Shown piece by piece: positions 1 to 8,308 of a stretch of 48,031 nt of DNA (position 1 is the stretch's first letter; each line of letters opens with the position of its first letter). This stretch comes from Gracilaria vermiculophylla (taxonomy: Eukaryota; Rhodophyta; Florideophyceae; Gracilariales; Gracilariaceae): NCBI GenBank assembly GCA_019155205.2, contig JAHNZQ020000010.1, positions 755,348 to 803,378 of the forward strand, given 5' to 3'. A program made the translations under genes and the position numbers. The notes beneath the pieces were generated by a model that saw only the letters and a program-made list of their open reading frames with translations, made no database searches and was not told the origin of the DNA.

Positions 1-455
1 GGATACTGTAGCGCACGCGGACAATATTATGCACCACGTGGCCCAGCTAATAAATTACGAACCCTCCTTAGGAATATTATGCCATAAGGCCAAACCACCA
101 TAATTCCGTAGGAGCCACTGTACTACAGATGCGGCGCAAAGGTTTGTGCAAGTGTGCAAGGCTCGATGCCTCCGAGTTTACTTAGGAGGCCGAAGAGTGT
201 CGGCTTAAAAGGAGGGATGGTGTTTTCTTATCTGGAAACACCCTAGATTGGAGTGCTACCTAAAAGATGAGGTGTGCGCTGCTACCTACGCATTGGGTCG
301 CAGTGCTGAAACTGAATGGGTGTAGGATTCTAAAAGAAGTGGTTGTAACGCATCCACTACAGCACAGTAGTTGATCGTCAAATGTTGAGATTGACATTTA
401 TTTTAATAGCTTTCCACAATACTTTTTGTTTGCACAACTTTCTTTTACTTCTTCT
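1..455. other. No gene recognised
   Basis: No credible open frame, RNA gene or repeat array is seen. The stretch lies downstream (minus sense) of the transposase remnant at 456-653, so it could hold further decayed transposon sequence, but the minus-strand frames carry many stops and I could not recognise a DDE catalytic domain. Confidence 0.5.
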
Positions 456-653
456 TTAGTCTGCTAGATTTAGCTTTTCAGGGCAACTTGTACACCATTT
501 TATTTCATGAAGAGTTGGATTTTTGAAAAAAATAGCAATTGTGGCACTAAAACGCGCCAATTTTTGAGCTATAACACTGTTGGAATTTTTTTCGGCATTT
601 TACTTGATGATTTGAAGCTGTTCTTGCTTGGAAAGTGGTGGACCTCGAGCCAT
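456..653 (-). pseudogene. Tc1/mariner-like transposase N-terminal remnant
   Basis: A minus-strand frame starting at 653 reads MARGPPLSKQEQLQIIK, then an in-frame TAA at 600-602, and then continues in the same frame with residues including SNSVIAQKLA and FFKNP before a second stop at 456-458. The order of basic start, 'LS..E..QII', a short turn, 'S..IA.kLaR', 'T....F.KNP' matches the helix-turn-helix DNA-binding start of Tc1/mariner transposases. The internal stop and the lack of a catalytic domain mark it as dead. No terminal inverted repeats were found. The assignment rests on motif spacing read by eye. A chance resemblance is possible. Confidence 0.45.
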
Positions 654-1138
654 TTTTAGTAGAAAGAGGATTGAGTACATATCTTTGTGAAACGGTTCTA
701 CATATACTGCAAAATCTAACCTACAGTACAGTTTTGGCGCACTTTTTACGGGTAATATTATATTGAAACGCACTATTTTTTTTGTACAATTGAGCTGCTT
801 CAATGTCTTTGCTTTGTGAATATTGTTGCCGAACATCTTTCAAATCACCACGTAATGAGGTTTAGGACATGAAAAGGTTCGTTTATCAAACTTTCGCTGT
901 TCAGCGGTATGTTTCTGCATTAAGAAGGTTAGTGGAATCCTGCAACGAATAAAAGCAAATGAGAGGGTATGGACTTGCAAGACACATAAAAATCAATGTG
1001 CACCAGCAAGACTTTGATCACATCAGAATCAGAAAGCACAAAAAGCACGTTTCGACGCTCGTCAGAATTTTTTCTTCGAATGGTAAGCGGTAGCACAAGC
1101 TTTTAAGGTCCTTTAAACGAAAATTTATGTACAAAAGG
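654..1138. other. Intergenic, 3' flank of deubiquitinase
   Basis: No gene is recognised. The stretch lies between the transposase remnant and the stop codon of the deubiquitinase gene, so it probably holds that gene's 3' untranslated region and terminator. Confidence 0.5.
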
Positions 1139-3646
1139 TTATGCCTCGGGGCGTTCCGCTGGAACGTATTGCTCCTGGACCTCAAAATCCAAAATATCAC
1201 AAGATAACTCATCCACGCGTTGCTTGGGGAGAAGCTCTTTGCTCTCATCAACGATATTTCGTGATGGATGACTTAGTTGCGAAGAAGATATGTAGATTAA
1301 GCAATACGCCGACGCTCTCCCATTACCACCTACAGAGAACGCGTACATTTCTTCCTGAGAAAGGAATGAAACCATTGAATCGCTCAATTTCATCCACGTC
1401 CTGCTCGAGTCGTCACAATCCCAATCACGTATAAACGCCCAGTAGTGCCCACTCTCTGGCGCACCGTCATGCACAAGAACTGCGTGAAGCTTGTACTTCA
1501 TACTATCAAGCCCACGGTAAATACTGGATTCGGGCTCGATTGCGCGTATCTTTCGCTCATATGCTTCGCATTTGGCACGGTCGTGATCGACAATCCTCCT
1601 GATCGTCCCCAGTGATTCTTGAATACTTTCTCGAGACAAACCGTCAACCTTGAATAGAGCGGACGTTGGTTCAAGGGCTTCTTTCAGACGCTTTTGAACT
1701 CTACTGGCAGCCGAGAAATATAGCTCTTCGTACTTGTGTTTCGCAGCACGTGGTTGATTCGTGGAACATCCTATTATTTCGATATCTTGAGAATCTCTAA
1801 TGGGAAATCCGCGGTAGTTTTCAATGAGTACATTGAGGCGCTCCTTCTCCTTTCGAATAGCTTGTACTCGCGCTCGGGCCCTGTTCGCTTCTTCTCGATT
1901 CTGATCCATGTACCGGTCAAATGCGATTTCCAGAGGAAAATCATAACGATCGTGAACCTTGTCTGCCTGCAAAGTGCTTCTGTTATAGCTAACCCGCAGT
2001 AGATATATAACGACAACTTCTGGAAGGGCAGTGAACCATACGCTCTTTGTCGCAACAGACCGGTCAGGAGCGTCAACCGAATCTTCGTCGCTTGGGCCCT
2101 GTGTTGAGTCTGACACGGACATCCCTTTAACAGGCTGATAGTCATCGTGCGAGTTCCAAACATTGTTTTCTGTTGCACATGCATCGCCGTCATCACTCGG
2201 TTCAATCTTCGTTAAAACATAATCGTCTAGCCCCCCGTGAAGGTTGCGCTCGTGTTTCGTGGTAGCATTCACGATAATTGCTGTGGTTTCGCCCTTTGTA
2301 GTGACTGGGTTCTCATGGTGACTGCTTGACTTTTCAGCGTCATTTTTGGAGCGCAATGTTTCCTGGCGAAATCTTATGGTGAAGAGGTCCTTAACCAACG
2401 AATCGGGTGAATGAGGCGAATTGGGTTGCTGAACCATTGAACAGTCATCGACCAAGGCAATCTTCTTTGAAACGTCTTGCTTCAAACCCATTTCAACCAT
2501 ATTAAGGAAAAGCTCATTGAATTCAGATGCATCCTGCTGCGCGCCAAAGACAATCGGTTCGCCGTCGGAGCCGCGCATAGCGCGCGCAACGTTGGTGGGG
2601 TCTGCACAACTTTGGTTTCCAAGGGCCATGGCTGCGAACAAACGCTGCAGTTCTACGACAAAAGCAACTGCATTTCGCTTGTTTGCGGCTTCTCTGTCTT
2701 CATTGTTGTCAAGTGATGGGCTGGGTTCCTCTGTGTCGGATATTTCAATGTATGGGGCGTGATATGGCTCCTTGGGGTCTTGCAGCATGTCGGAAGTAGT
2801 CTCGCTCTTCTTTTCGGAAGCGACGCAGCCATGATTTGCGTCGGATGTGTGAAAGTGCTCCGACGGGGCGCGAAAGCTCATGATGGCTCTTCGAAAGGGT
2901 GGGAGAAAATAGTACACCTGAAGCAGAGAATTGAGGTAACAGGTGTTGCCGATATTTCGCAGGCCAACCGGATGGCGTAGGCTCGAGCGCGGCTTCGGGT
3001 TCTCGCTGATAAAGGCGTTTGATTGCCACGAAACGGAACGGTCTGTAGGTCGCTGGCTGTACTTGAGACTCTCCTCAATAGCACGAACCATGTCTCGATC
3101 CGAGGTGGAATGGGCTGTGGCAGCGGCGGCGAAGGCCTCTTCCTTGGAGGCCTCAATAGCCTTGGCAGTATCTCGCTCGTACTGCTCCTTCCTGGACAAT
3201 TCCATGGCGATGCGGATCTGGTCGTCCTGCGACGTGGTGGGCTGACCATTGACAGCGATGATGGGATTGGAGGCCCCCTCGACGGCCATGCGATCCAGCG
3301 AGTTTCGTGCATTTGCAATAGCACCAGACTGGGGCTGGGGGTCGGGCTGAGGGTAATGGGCACGCTCGGAGAGGTTGGAAACGTCGGAGGATTCGATGTT
3401 GCGGTAGTAGTGGAGTTGATCACTGGAGGGCTGGGGCTGCTTAAGGGAAGGAGCGGGCCATTCGTCTGTGACGACGAGCGGGGGGGGAGGCGGGGGGGAA
3501 GCGTTGTCAGCGAGGTCGGCGAGGTACGCGACGGCGCCCTCGGTGGAACACATGCCAGCTCGAGAGGCGCGCGCGATGTCGGCGTCCGAGTAGCCCATGT
3601 CGCTCATGCGTCTCTGCCATGTGGTATCGTAGTCATCGGCGGCCAT
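1139..3646 (-). CDS. Ubiquitin-specific protease, USP25/28-like
   Basis: This is a cysteine deubiquitinase of the USP (C19) family. From the ATG at 3646 it has 835 residues. A UBA-like segment is at about 4-45 (MGYSDADIARA), followed by ubiquitin-interacting motifs at about 140-200 (IRIAMELS, VRAIEESL). The catalytic Cys box GLRNIGNTCYLNSLLQ gives C236, QQDASEF follows, and the His box ESGHYWAFIRD gives H734, with an acidic residue in KLSDS soon after. A UBA-like domain and UIMs before a split catalytic domain is the USP25/28 arrangement. The frame stays open upstream to an ATG at 4102, which would add 152 Ala-rich and Arg-Ser-repeat residues. I prefer 3646 because that extension runs through a hexanucleotide repeat with no stops, the 3646 context is GCCATGG, and the UBA would then sit at the N-terminus. 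No intron is apparent. Confidence 0.88.
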   Translation of the reverse strand: MAADDYDTTWQRRMSDMGYSDADIARASRAGMCSTEGAVAYLADLADNASPPPPPPLVVTDEWPAPSLKQPQPSSDQLHYYRNIESSDVSNLSERAHYPQPDPQPQSGAIANARNSLDRMAVEGASNPIIAVNGQPTTSQDDQIRIAMELSRKEQYERDTAKAIEASKEEAFAAAATAHSTSDRDMVRAIEESLKYSQRPTDRSVSWQSNAFISENPKPRSSLRHPVGLRNIGNTCYLNSLLQVYYFLPPFRRAIMSFRAPSEHFHTSDANHGCVASEKKSETTSDMLQDPKEPYHAPYIEISDTEEPSPSLDNNEDREAANKRNAVAFVVELQRLFAAMALGNQSCADPTNVARAMRGSDGEPIVFGAQQDASEFNELFLNMVEMGLKQDVSKKIALVDDCSMVQQPNSPHSPDSLVKDLFTIRFRQETLRSKNDAEKSSSHHENPVTTKGETTAIIVNATTKHERNLHGGLDDYVLTKIEPSDDGDACATENNVWNSHDDYQPVKGMSVSDSTQGPSDEDSVDAPDRSVATKSVWFTALPEVVVIYLLRVSYNRSTLQADKVHDRYDFPLEIAFDRYMDQNREEANRARARVQAIRKEKERLNVLIENYRGFPIRDSQDIEIIGCSTNQPRAAKHKYEELYFSAASRVQKRLKEALEPTSALFKVDGLSRESIQESLGTIRRIVDHDRAKCEAYERKIRAIEPESSIYRGLDSMKYKLHAVLVHDGAPESGHYWAFIRDWDCDDSSRTWMKLSDSMVSFLSQEEMYAFSVGGNGRASAYCLIYISSSQLSHPSRNIVDESKELLPKQRVDELSCDILDFEVQEQYVPAERPEA

Positions 3647-3683
3647 GGCGAGCGGGGGCAGCGGGGTGGTGGAGACGGCGGCG

Positions 3684-3735
3684 GGCGCGGCGGTGGCGGC
3701 GGTGGCGGCGGTGGCGGCGGTGGCGGCGGGCGCGG
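3684..3735. repeat. GGTGGCGGC-type GC-rich minisatellite
   Basis: A run of imperfect GGTGGCGGC units. In the minus-strand upstream extension of the deubiquitinase it would encode Ala/Thr-rich sequence. Confidence 0.75.
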
Positions 3736-3776
3736 CGGTGGCGGCGGGCGCAGCGCACTCTGGCGCGCGCGCGCTG

Positions 3777-3783
<7 letters not shown>

Positions 3784-3809
<26 letters not shown>

Positions 3810-3840
3810 CTGCGGCTGCGGCTGCGGCTGCGGCTGCGGC
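3784..3840. repeat. (GGCTGC)n hexanucleotide repeat
   Basis: About nine uninterrupted GGCTGC units. It has no stop codon in any frame. On the minus strand it would encode alternating Arg-Ser if translated from 4102, and it is 5' leader if the deubiquitinase starts at 3646. Confidence 0.9.
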
Positions 3841-4253
3841 GGAGGCGGCTGCGCGGGGGCGGCTGCGCGGAGGCAGCTACAGCTGCGGCGGCTGCAGCGT
3901 TGTACACGGCGCGTGCGGGCGCAGGGCGCCCGCGCGCGAGCAGAACCAAGTCGTTCGTTGGTTCATTCGTTCGGTTGGTGGCGGCACGCGCGGAAGCGAC
4001 CGCCGCCGCAGTAGCCGCAGTAGCCGCAAAAGCGGCGTGCTGCGCTCGGATGTCAGCATCCGTCACGGTGCGCTGCAGCCGTGGCGTTTTCCTTCCGCAC
4101 AACTACAGCATTACCTTCGCCGTCGTGCATCGCGCACGCCGCCACCGCCGCCGCCGCCGCCGCTGCTGCGTGCACAGCGGTATACTTCGGCTGCGTCCCC
4201 ACCAAGCTCCCAACCCCCCCCCCCCCCCTCTCCCCTTCGCGCTCCTCGCCACC

Positions 4254-5198
4254 ATGTCCAAGTCTGCGCCAAACGCCTTGCCTCCCGCCCCCGGCAACAA
4301 GCATCTGCTTCAGAACATCCTCTTCGGCGGCGTCGCCGGAGTCATTGGCCAGGCCTCCGTGTACCCCCTGTACACCATCCGCACCCACCTGCATCTGTAC
4401 CCCGCTAGCTACACAAACTTCGTGCAGGCCGGCCTCAAGATTGCCCGTCAATCCGGGCTCGCCTCCTTCTACCGCGGCCTTCGCCCGGCGCTCCTCGGAG
4501 TTTTCCCCGAGAAGGCAATCAAACTTTCCGTCAACGACTATCTCACCGCCGTCTTGTCCACCCCGGATGGATCCATTTCCATGCCTCATGCCATGATCGC
4601 CGGTGCTGGCGCCGGCTTAACCCAAGTCATCGCTACTAATCCCATGGAGGTGCTCATGATCAATCAGCAAACATCCACCCTCTCTATGAACCGCCTCATC
4701 GCCGCTCTAGGTATTCGCGGCCTGTACAAGCACGTCTCAGCAACTTTGCTGCGCGATATCCCTTTCAGCATGATCTTCTTCCCCATGAATACCTACTTGC
4801 GCCTTATGTTCACCAGCCACGACGGTACCTTGCCCACATCTCACGTCTTCCTTGCCGGCATCCTGTCTGGATCCACCGCTGCTGCTGCATCTACACCAGC
4901 CGACGTCATAAAGACTAACTTGCAGTCCATATCTGACAAAAAAGTCCCTGCCGCACAAACAACTGTGCGCCCAGCTGCCGCAACGTCACAAGCCCCCTCC
5001 CGATCCGTGTCAACCACAGCCAAACCCACGCAGCACACGGGCATTGTACAATGTGCCAAGTCCATTTATGCTGCCCGAGGTATCCGTGGCTTCTTCGCCG
5101 GCGTCGGTCCGCGTATTCTTACTGTGTCCCCGTTGTTCGGTGTCACCATGTTCATGTATGAGATCCAGCGCCGCCTCAAGGCGTCCGGAACAATATAA
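4254..5198 (+). CDS. Mitochondrial carrier (SLC25), glutamate-carrier-like
   Basis: A 314-residue inner-membrane carrier with three tandem repeats of about 100 residues. Starts at the Kozak-like CCACCATGT. PEKAIKLSVNDYL, TNPMEVLM and LLRDIPFSMIFFP resemble the glutamate and aspartate/glutamate carriers (SLC25A22/A18 and A12/A13). Repeat 3 has a normal signature, PADVIKTNLQ. Repeat 1 reads PLYTIR (P38 to R43), with Tyr where the acidic residue should be, and repeat 2 reads PMEVLM, with Met where the basic residue should be, so two of three matrix-gate salt bridges look weakened. A polar Ala/Ser/Thr/Pro-rich linker of about 50 residues sits inside repeat 3. The substrate is inferred from family resemblance only. 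It is convergent with the lipase gene, with 153 bp between the two. Confidence 0.88.
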   Translation: MSKSAPNALPPAPGNKHLLQNILFGGVAGVIGQASVYPLYTIRTHLHLYPASYTNFVQAGLKIARQSGLASFYRGLRPALLGVFPEKAIKLSVNDYLTAVLSTPDGSISMPHAMIAGAGAGLTQVIATNPMEVLMINQQTSTLSMNRLIAALGIRGLYKHVSATLLRDIPFSMIFFPMNTYLRLMFTSHDGTLPTSHVFLAGILSGSTAAAASTPADVIKTNLQSISDKKVPAAQTTVRPAAATSQAPSRSVSTTAKPTQHTGIVQCAKSIYAARGIRGFFAGVGPRILTVSPLFGVTMFMYEIQRRLKASGTI

Positions 5199-5351
5199 CT
5201 GTGTTAAGCAGTGTACCGCACAATCACCATCATCGGAGCATGTCTCTTTCAGAAACTTACTACCGTCTTTCGCGTGTACTGACGTAACCGTTATCATAAA
5301 CTCGTTCTGTCTCCTCCTAACACTTCTCAATCTTCCTTAGCGGGCCTCTGA

Positions 5352-6260
5352 TCAACACAGATACTGCGCCCATATGGCAAAAGCATTGTCGCTTCCGTAC
5401 CATTTCCGACTGGTCAGCATGGAATGGTCACAATCTTCACACAACACCAGTTCCGCATCCTTTGCACATGCAGCATCGACAGGCGTTACGCCATCTCCAT
5501 CCACCTCTCCGCGCCCACACACGGCCGCATAGCTGAGATACGCGACATACTCTGAAATGGATCCTTTCCCGAACGGCTTTCCAACCGTGCCTGTTCCCGC
5601 GATACACACGAAATTTTCTACCAGCTTAGAAACATCACATCGTTTTTCCACGTATTTGAGAAGGCCTCTTGTTTGATCTAATGTCCCAGGTGGTGGGCCA
5701 CGGTGTGGTGTGCCTAATGTCAGCAATGTAGATACATTGAGTCCTTCCGGAGCGCGCTCTGCGATGTATGCTCTAGCCAGCCACCCACCAGCGCTATGTC
5801 CCACGACATTCAATTTTGTTCCTTCACTCTTTGCTAACATTTCTGTGACGGTCTTATCGACTCTGTTGAAATACCAATCCAACACGGAATCGGGAGTAAG
5901 CGTAGACGTCCAGTAGTCCCTACGGACGAATCCCTTAGCATTTTGACCCCAAAGCCATCGCCGCATCGGAACTACGGACACCGACTCATGTCCCCTTCCC
6001 AAGAGTTTTTGCGAAAGCTCTATGTAGTCAGAGCTTGCATTTCCCAGCCCAGGCAGAATAACAACGGGTGAGTAGCATGCCTCTGTCGCTTCGGATCTGG
6101 TTGTTGGATTGGGCTCAGCCATTGTCATGACCAGTGCACGTTGGTGCACGACATGGTACCTTGGTGTAGAGTCGGTTCCCGCAGTTCTGAGCTTCAGCGA
6201 AGGGGGACCGAATTGGCTCGCATGAAAAGGAAAAAACACAAAGGCGGCGGTAGAGGTCAT
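5352..6260 (-). CDS. Alpha/beta-hydrolase lipase, probably plastid-targeted
   Basis: A 302-residue serine hydrolase of the kind found in plants and cyanobacteria. The core begins with PVVILPGLGNASSDY. The nucleophile elbow is GHSAGG (S156), LGTPHRG follows, and the likely acid and base lie in DGDGVTP and CDHSML near the C-terminus. The first ATG of the frame is at 6260. The frame stays open upstream to a TAA near 6380 but has no ATG there, and I found no intron that would add an exon. The N-terminus MTSTAAFVFFPF followed by a basic, Ser/Thr-rich stretch to about residue 50 looks like a transit peptide with the early Phe seen in red-algal plastid precursors. This targeting is inferred. The substrate is unknown; a glycerolipid is plausible. 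Confidence 0.75.
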   Translation of the reverse strand: MTSTAAFVFFPFHASQFGPPSLKLRTAGTDSTPRYHVVHQRALVMTMAEPNPTTRSEATEACYSPVVILPGLGNASSDYIELSQKLLGRGHESVSVVPMRRWLWGQNAKGFVRRDYWTSTLTPDSVLDWYFNRVDKTVTEMLAKSEGTKLNVVGHSAGGWLARAYIAERAPEGLNVSTLLTLGTPHRGPPPGTLDQTRGLLKYVEKRCDVSKLVENFVCIAGTGTVGKPFGKGSISEYVAYLSYAAVCGRGEVDGDGVTPVDAACAKDAELVLCEDCDHSMLTSRKWYGSDNAFAIWAQYLC

Positions 6261-7206
6261 ACCGATTGATACACGCTGAACAGGAGGCCGTTCTGACCCC
6301 GTCGTGAATGGAATGTGATGAAATCTTACTGCAGCCAAAGCTGTGCGTTTTGGCGATGAGACAATGTTGACATTTTACCATGATGGTGAGGGCTGCAAAT
6401 GCCATCACATTTGTGGCTCAGTCTCTTTAGCTGGCGATGTAATTTGCGTGCAATTTGCAAAACGTACGAAGGGTAGTTAGGAATGTTTGTGGCCGAAAGC
6501 ATCGTTCTCGACATGCGCTTGGAATGCTCACATTGCCACAGTAATTGGTGCCAAGCAACAAACTCGATGAAGTAAAGTAGTTAGGTACCTTTACTACATT
6601 TCCTATCGATTTCTGAAGCCTACGTCTCATAGAGAACGCATTGCACGTTTTTGCGGCTGCGAGTTCGCTTTAAACTTGAGAACGCCGCTCTTGCTCGCTC
6701 AACCATAGCTCGCCTTTTCGGTACATCCATCGTTCACTGCGGGCAACGTTTTGCACCACGATAGTGGCTGTGAGGCACAGAGTATGTACGCATCACTCTT
6801 TGTGACGTAGGCATGGGCATTGAAACTAGATATATACTGCAGGATATACCGAAGGGCACGGTTACACTATTTTACCTATCAATCGAGCCCCGGCGGGACA
6901 TCAAATAACAGAGTGGACGGAAGTCACTGAGTTCAATTGGAGGCATGTTGACGCAGCGATTGTACAGAAGTTTACGAGAAACAATTCGTAGTGCTAAGTG
7001 TATATTTGGTGGGAGACATGTCCCAATTCTGCACTGCATCGTTTTGGCGAAAGGTTTGATAGGTCTTGAAATCGGTTCAGCGAGCAGCGCTGCTAGTTTG
7101 TGGCGCGGCCGTGGACGAGTTTGGGTGCACAATACATACGGTAAGTAGGAGCGATTCCGAAGTAATAATAGACAAGCAGCATTCGCTCTCGAGTAGGCGG
7201 AAAATA
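6261..7206. other. Intergenic, no gene recognised
   Basis: Several short open frames exist, but none shows a recognisable domain or a consistent start and splice signal. The left part is upstream of the lipase gene and the right part is the 3' flank of the SELENOK-like gene, both on the minus strand. Confidence 0.5.
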
Positions 7207-7645
7207 TCAACCGCAAGTGAGACATGTCGAAGCAGCACTGCTCGGAAGACTGCCCATACCAGCTGTTAATGACAAAACGACCAAACGATTAGAGGGGGAA
7301 CGTCATTGTTAGGACAATGTTGTCTCTTTGAACGACCTGTGAAAGTCGAATGAAAAGCTTACCGATCGCAGAATTGGGGCCTCCGCCGCTACCGCCGCCA
7401 CCACCGCCGCCACCGCCGCCACCGCCGCCACCACCTCCACCGCCGCCACCTCCATAGAACCTGGAAGAACGCGGCATTTGGCCCCTTTTAGCTTTGTTTG
7501 CGGCGGAAGGAACGAAAATGGATTTGAGGAAGACGGCGATGACGTTCCACATATGCAATAAAAAACCAAAGCCGGGGATGAGGCAGAACGGCCATGGCCC
7601 ACGGCTGGCAGTGTGCAGAACACGCCCGTTTCGAACATACATCAT
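7207..7645 (-). CDS. SELENOK: Selenoprotein K homologue with Cys in place of Sec
   Basis: A small single-pass ER membrane protein; SELENOK works in ER-associated degradation and protein palmitoylation in animals. The start MMYVRNGRVL followed by a membrane segment (about residues 22-46) matches the SELENOK opening. After it come SSRFY and 21 consecutive glycines (7391-7453), replacing the usual Gly-rich tail. I place a 100-nt intron at 7263-7362 (GTAAGC, CTAAC, AACAG). Exons 7645-7363 and 7262-7207 give 112 residues ending in LTCG. The penultimate Cys falls where selenocysteine sits in the animal tail GGUGR, so I read this as a Cys form. Without the intron the frame runs to 7289 with an unrelated tail. 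The start could be either of two adjacent Met codons. It is divergent from ubiquilin. Confidence 0.68.
7391..7453 (-). repeat. Poly-glycine coding trinucleotide repeat
   Basis: 63 bases of mixed GGC/GGT/GGA codons encode 21 glycines in a row in the SELENOK-like protein. Repeats of this kind are prone to length change. Confidence 0.9.
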
Positions 7646-8308
7646 GGCGGTGCAAGGCAGCGGGAAGTGTAGCGTTACTGGAGTTACCTGGATGGAACTT
7701 CGGTGAAGACCAAGTCTGGGTGATGACTATGAAAAAGTGGGCTTGCGCTGTGCGGATGACGCGAATCAGCGAACTTTGCTCCTTCGGGCAGCCAGGACTC
7801 GGCGCTGAGGGTGGCAGCTGTGGGCTGGGTTGACAGCAATGCACGAGAACAGGGGCAGCGGCGCTAGGCTTCCACGATTCTGGAAGGTGGTTACTGAATG
7901 CACCGGGCCGCAAGGGGGGCCGCGCAGGGGCGCCGCAGTTGCACGGGTGCTTTCGACGTTTGTTGGAAGGTGCACCATGCCTGCGCTGCATTGCTCGGTG
8001 CGCTTGTCCCGACGCTGCCCTCCGCTCGACCACGAACGCAGCTGCCCACCTCCCTCTCCCTTTTACCGCCTTCATCCCGAGTCCTTGTGTTTCGCTTCTC
8101 ATCCTTGCCCACCATCCCTTCCAGCACCATTTCCTTCTTTACATCTCCGTTATATTCAGCTTTTCTGGCACACATTTTCTACAGTCTGTCCCCCCTCAGC
8201 CTCCCTAACGCCATATCTGAGAGCAATTCGTTGCTCCTTTCTGCACGTGGGTTGTACACATACCTTCGTCGTCGTGAGTGTCCTCTTTTTCGTTCTACCC
8301 TCTCCGTT
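7646..8308. promoter_or_regulatory. Divergent promoter region, SELENOK-like / ubiquilin
   Basis: The 663 bp between two start codons facing away from each other. The last 300 bp before the ubiquilin ATG are C/T-rich on the plus strand, as in a long pyrimidine-rich 5' leader. The ubiquilin frame is open upstream to 7898, but that part shows no domain and the ubiquitin-like fold begins right after the ATG at 8309. Confidence 0.5.

Larger units (their letters stand above)
3647..4253. promoter_or_regulatory. Head-to-head promoter region, GC-rich
   Basis: This stretch separates the preferred start codons of the deubiquitinase (-) and the mitochondrial carrier (+). It is very GC-rich and carries simple repeats, plus a C-run at about 4214-4228 just before the carrier ATG. 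It must hold the 5' ends of both transcripts. If the deubiquitinase starts at 4102, only about 150 bp are intergenic. No specific factor site was identified. Confidence 0.5.

Noticed and set aside
3619..4408. Long plus-strand open frames through the GC-rich repeats
   Set aside because: They exist because the repeats lack stops; the carrier domain begins only after the ATG at 4254.
6115..6408. Minus-strand Cys-rich frame overlapping the lipase N-terminus
   Set aside because: Different frame from the hydrolase; no branch motif or acceptor was found that would join it to the lipase.
7887..8308. Upstream extension of the ubiquilin frame
   Set aside because: C/T-rich leader with no domain; the ubiquitin-like fold starts exactly at the ATG at 8309.
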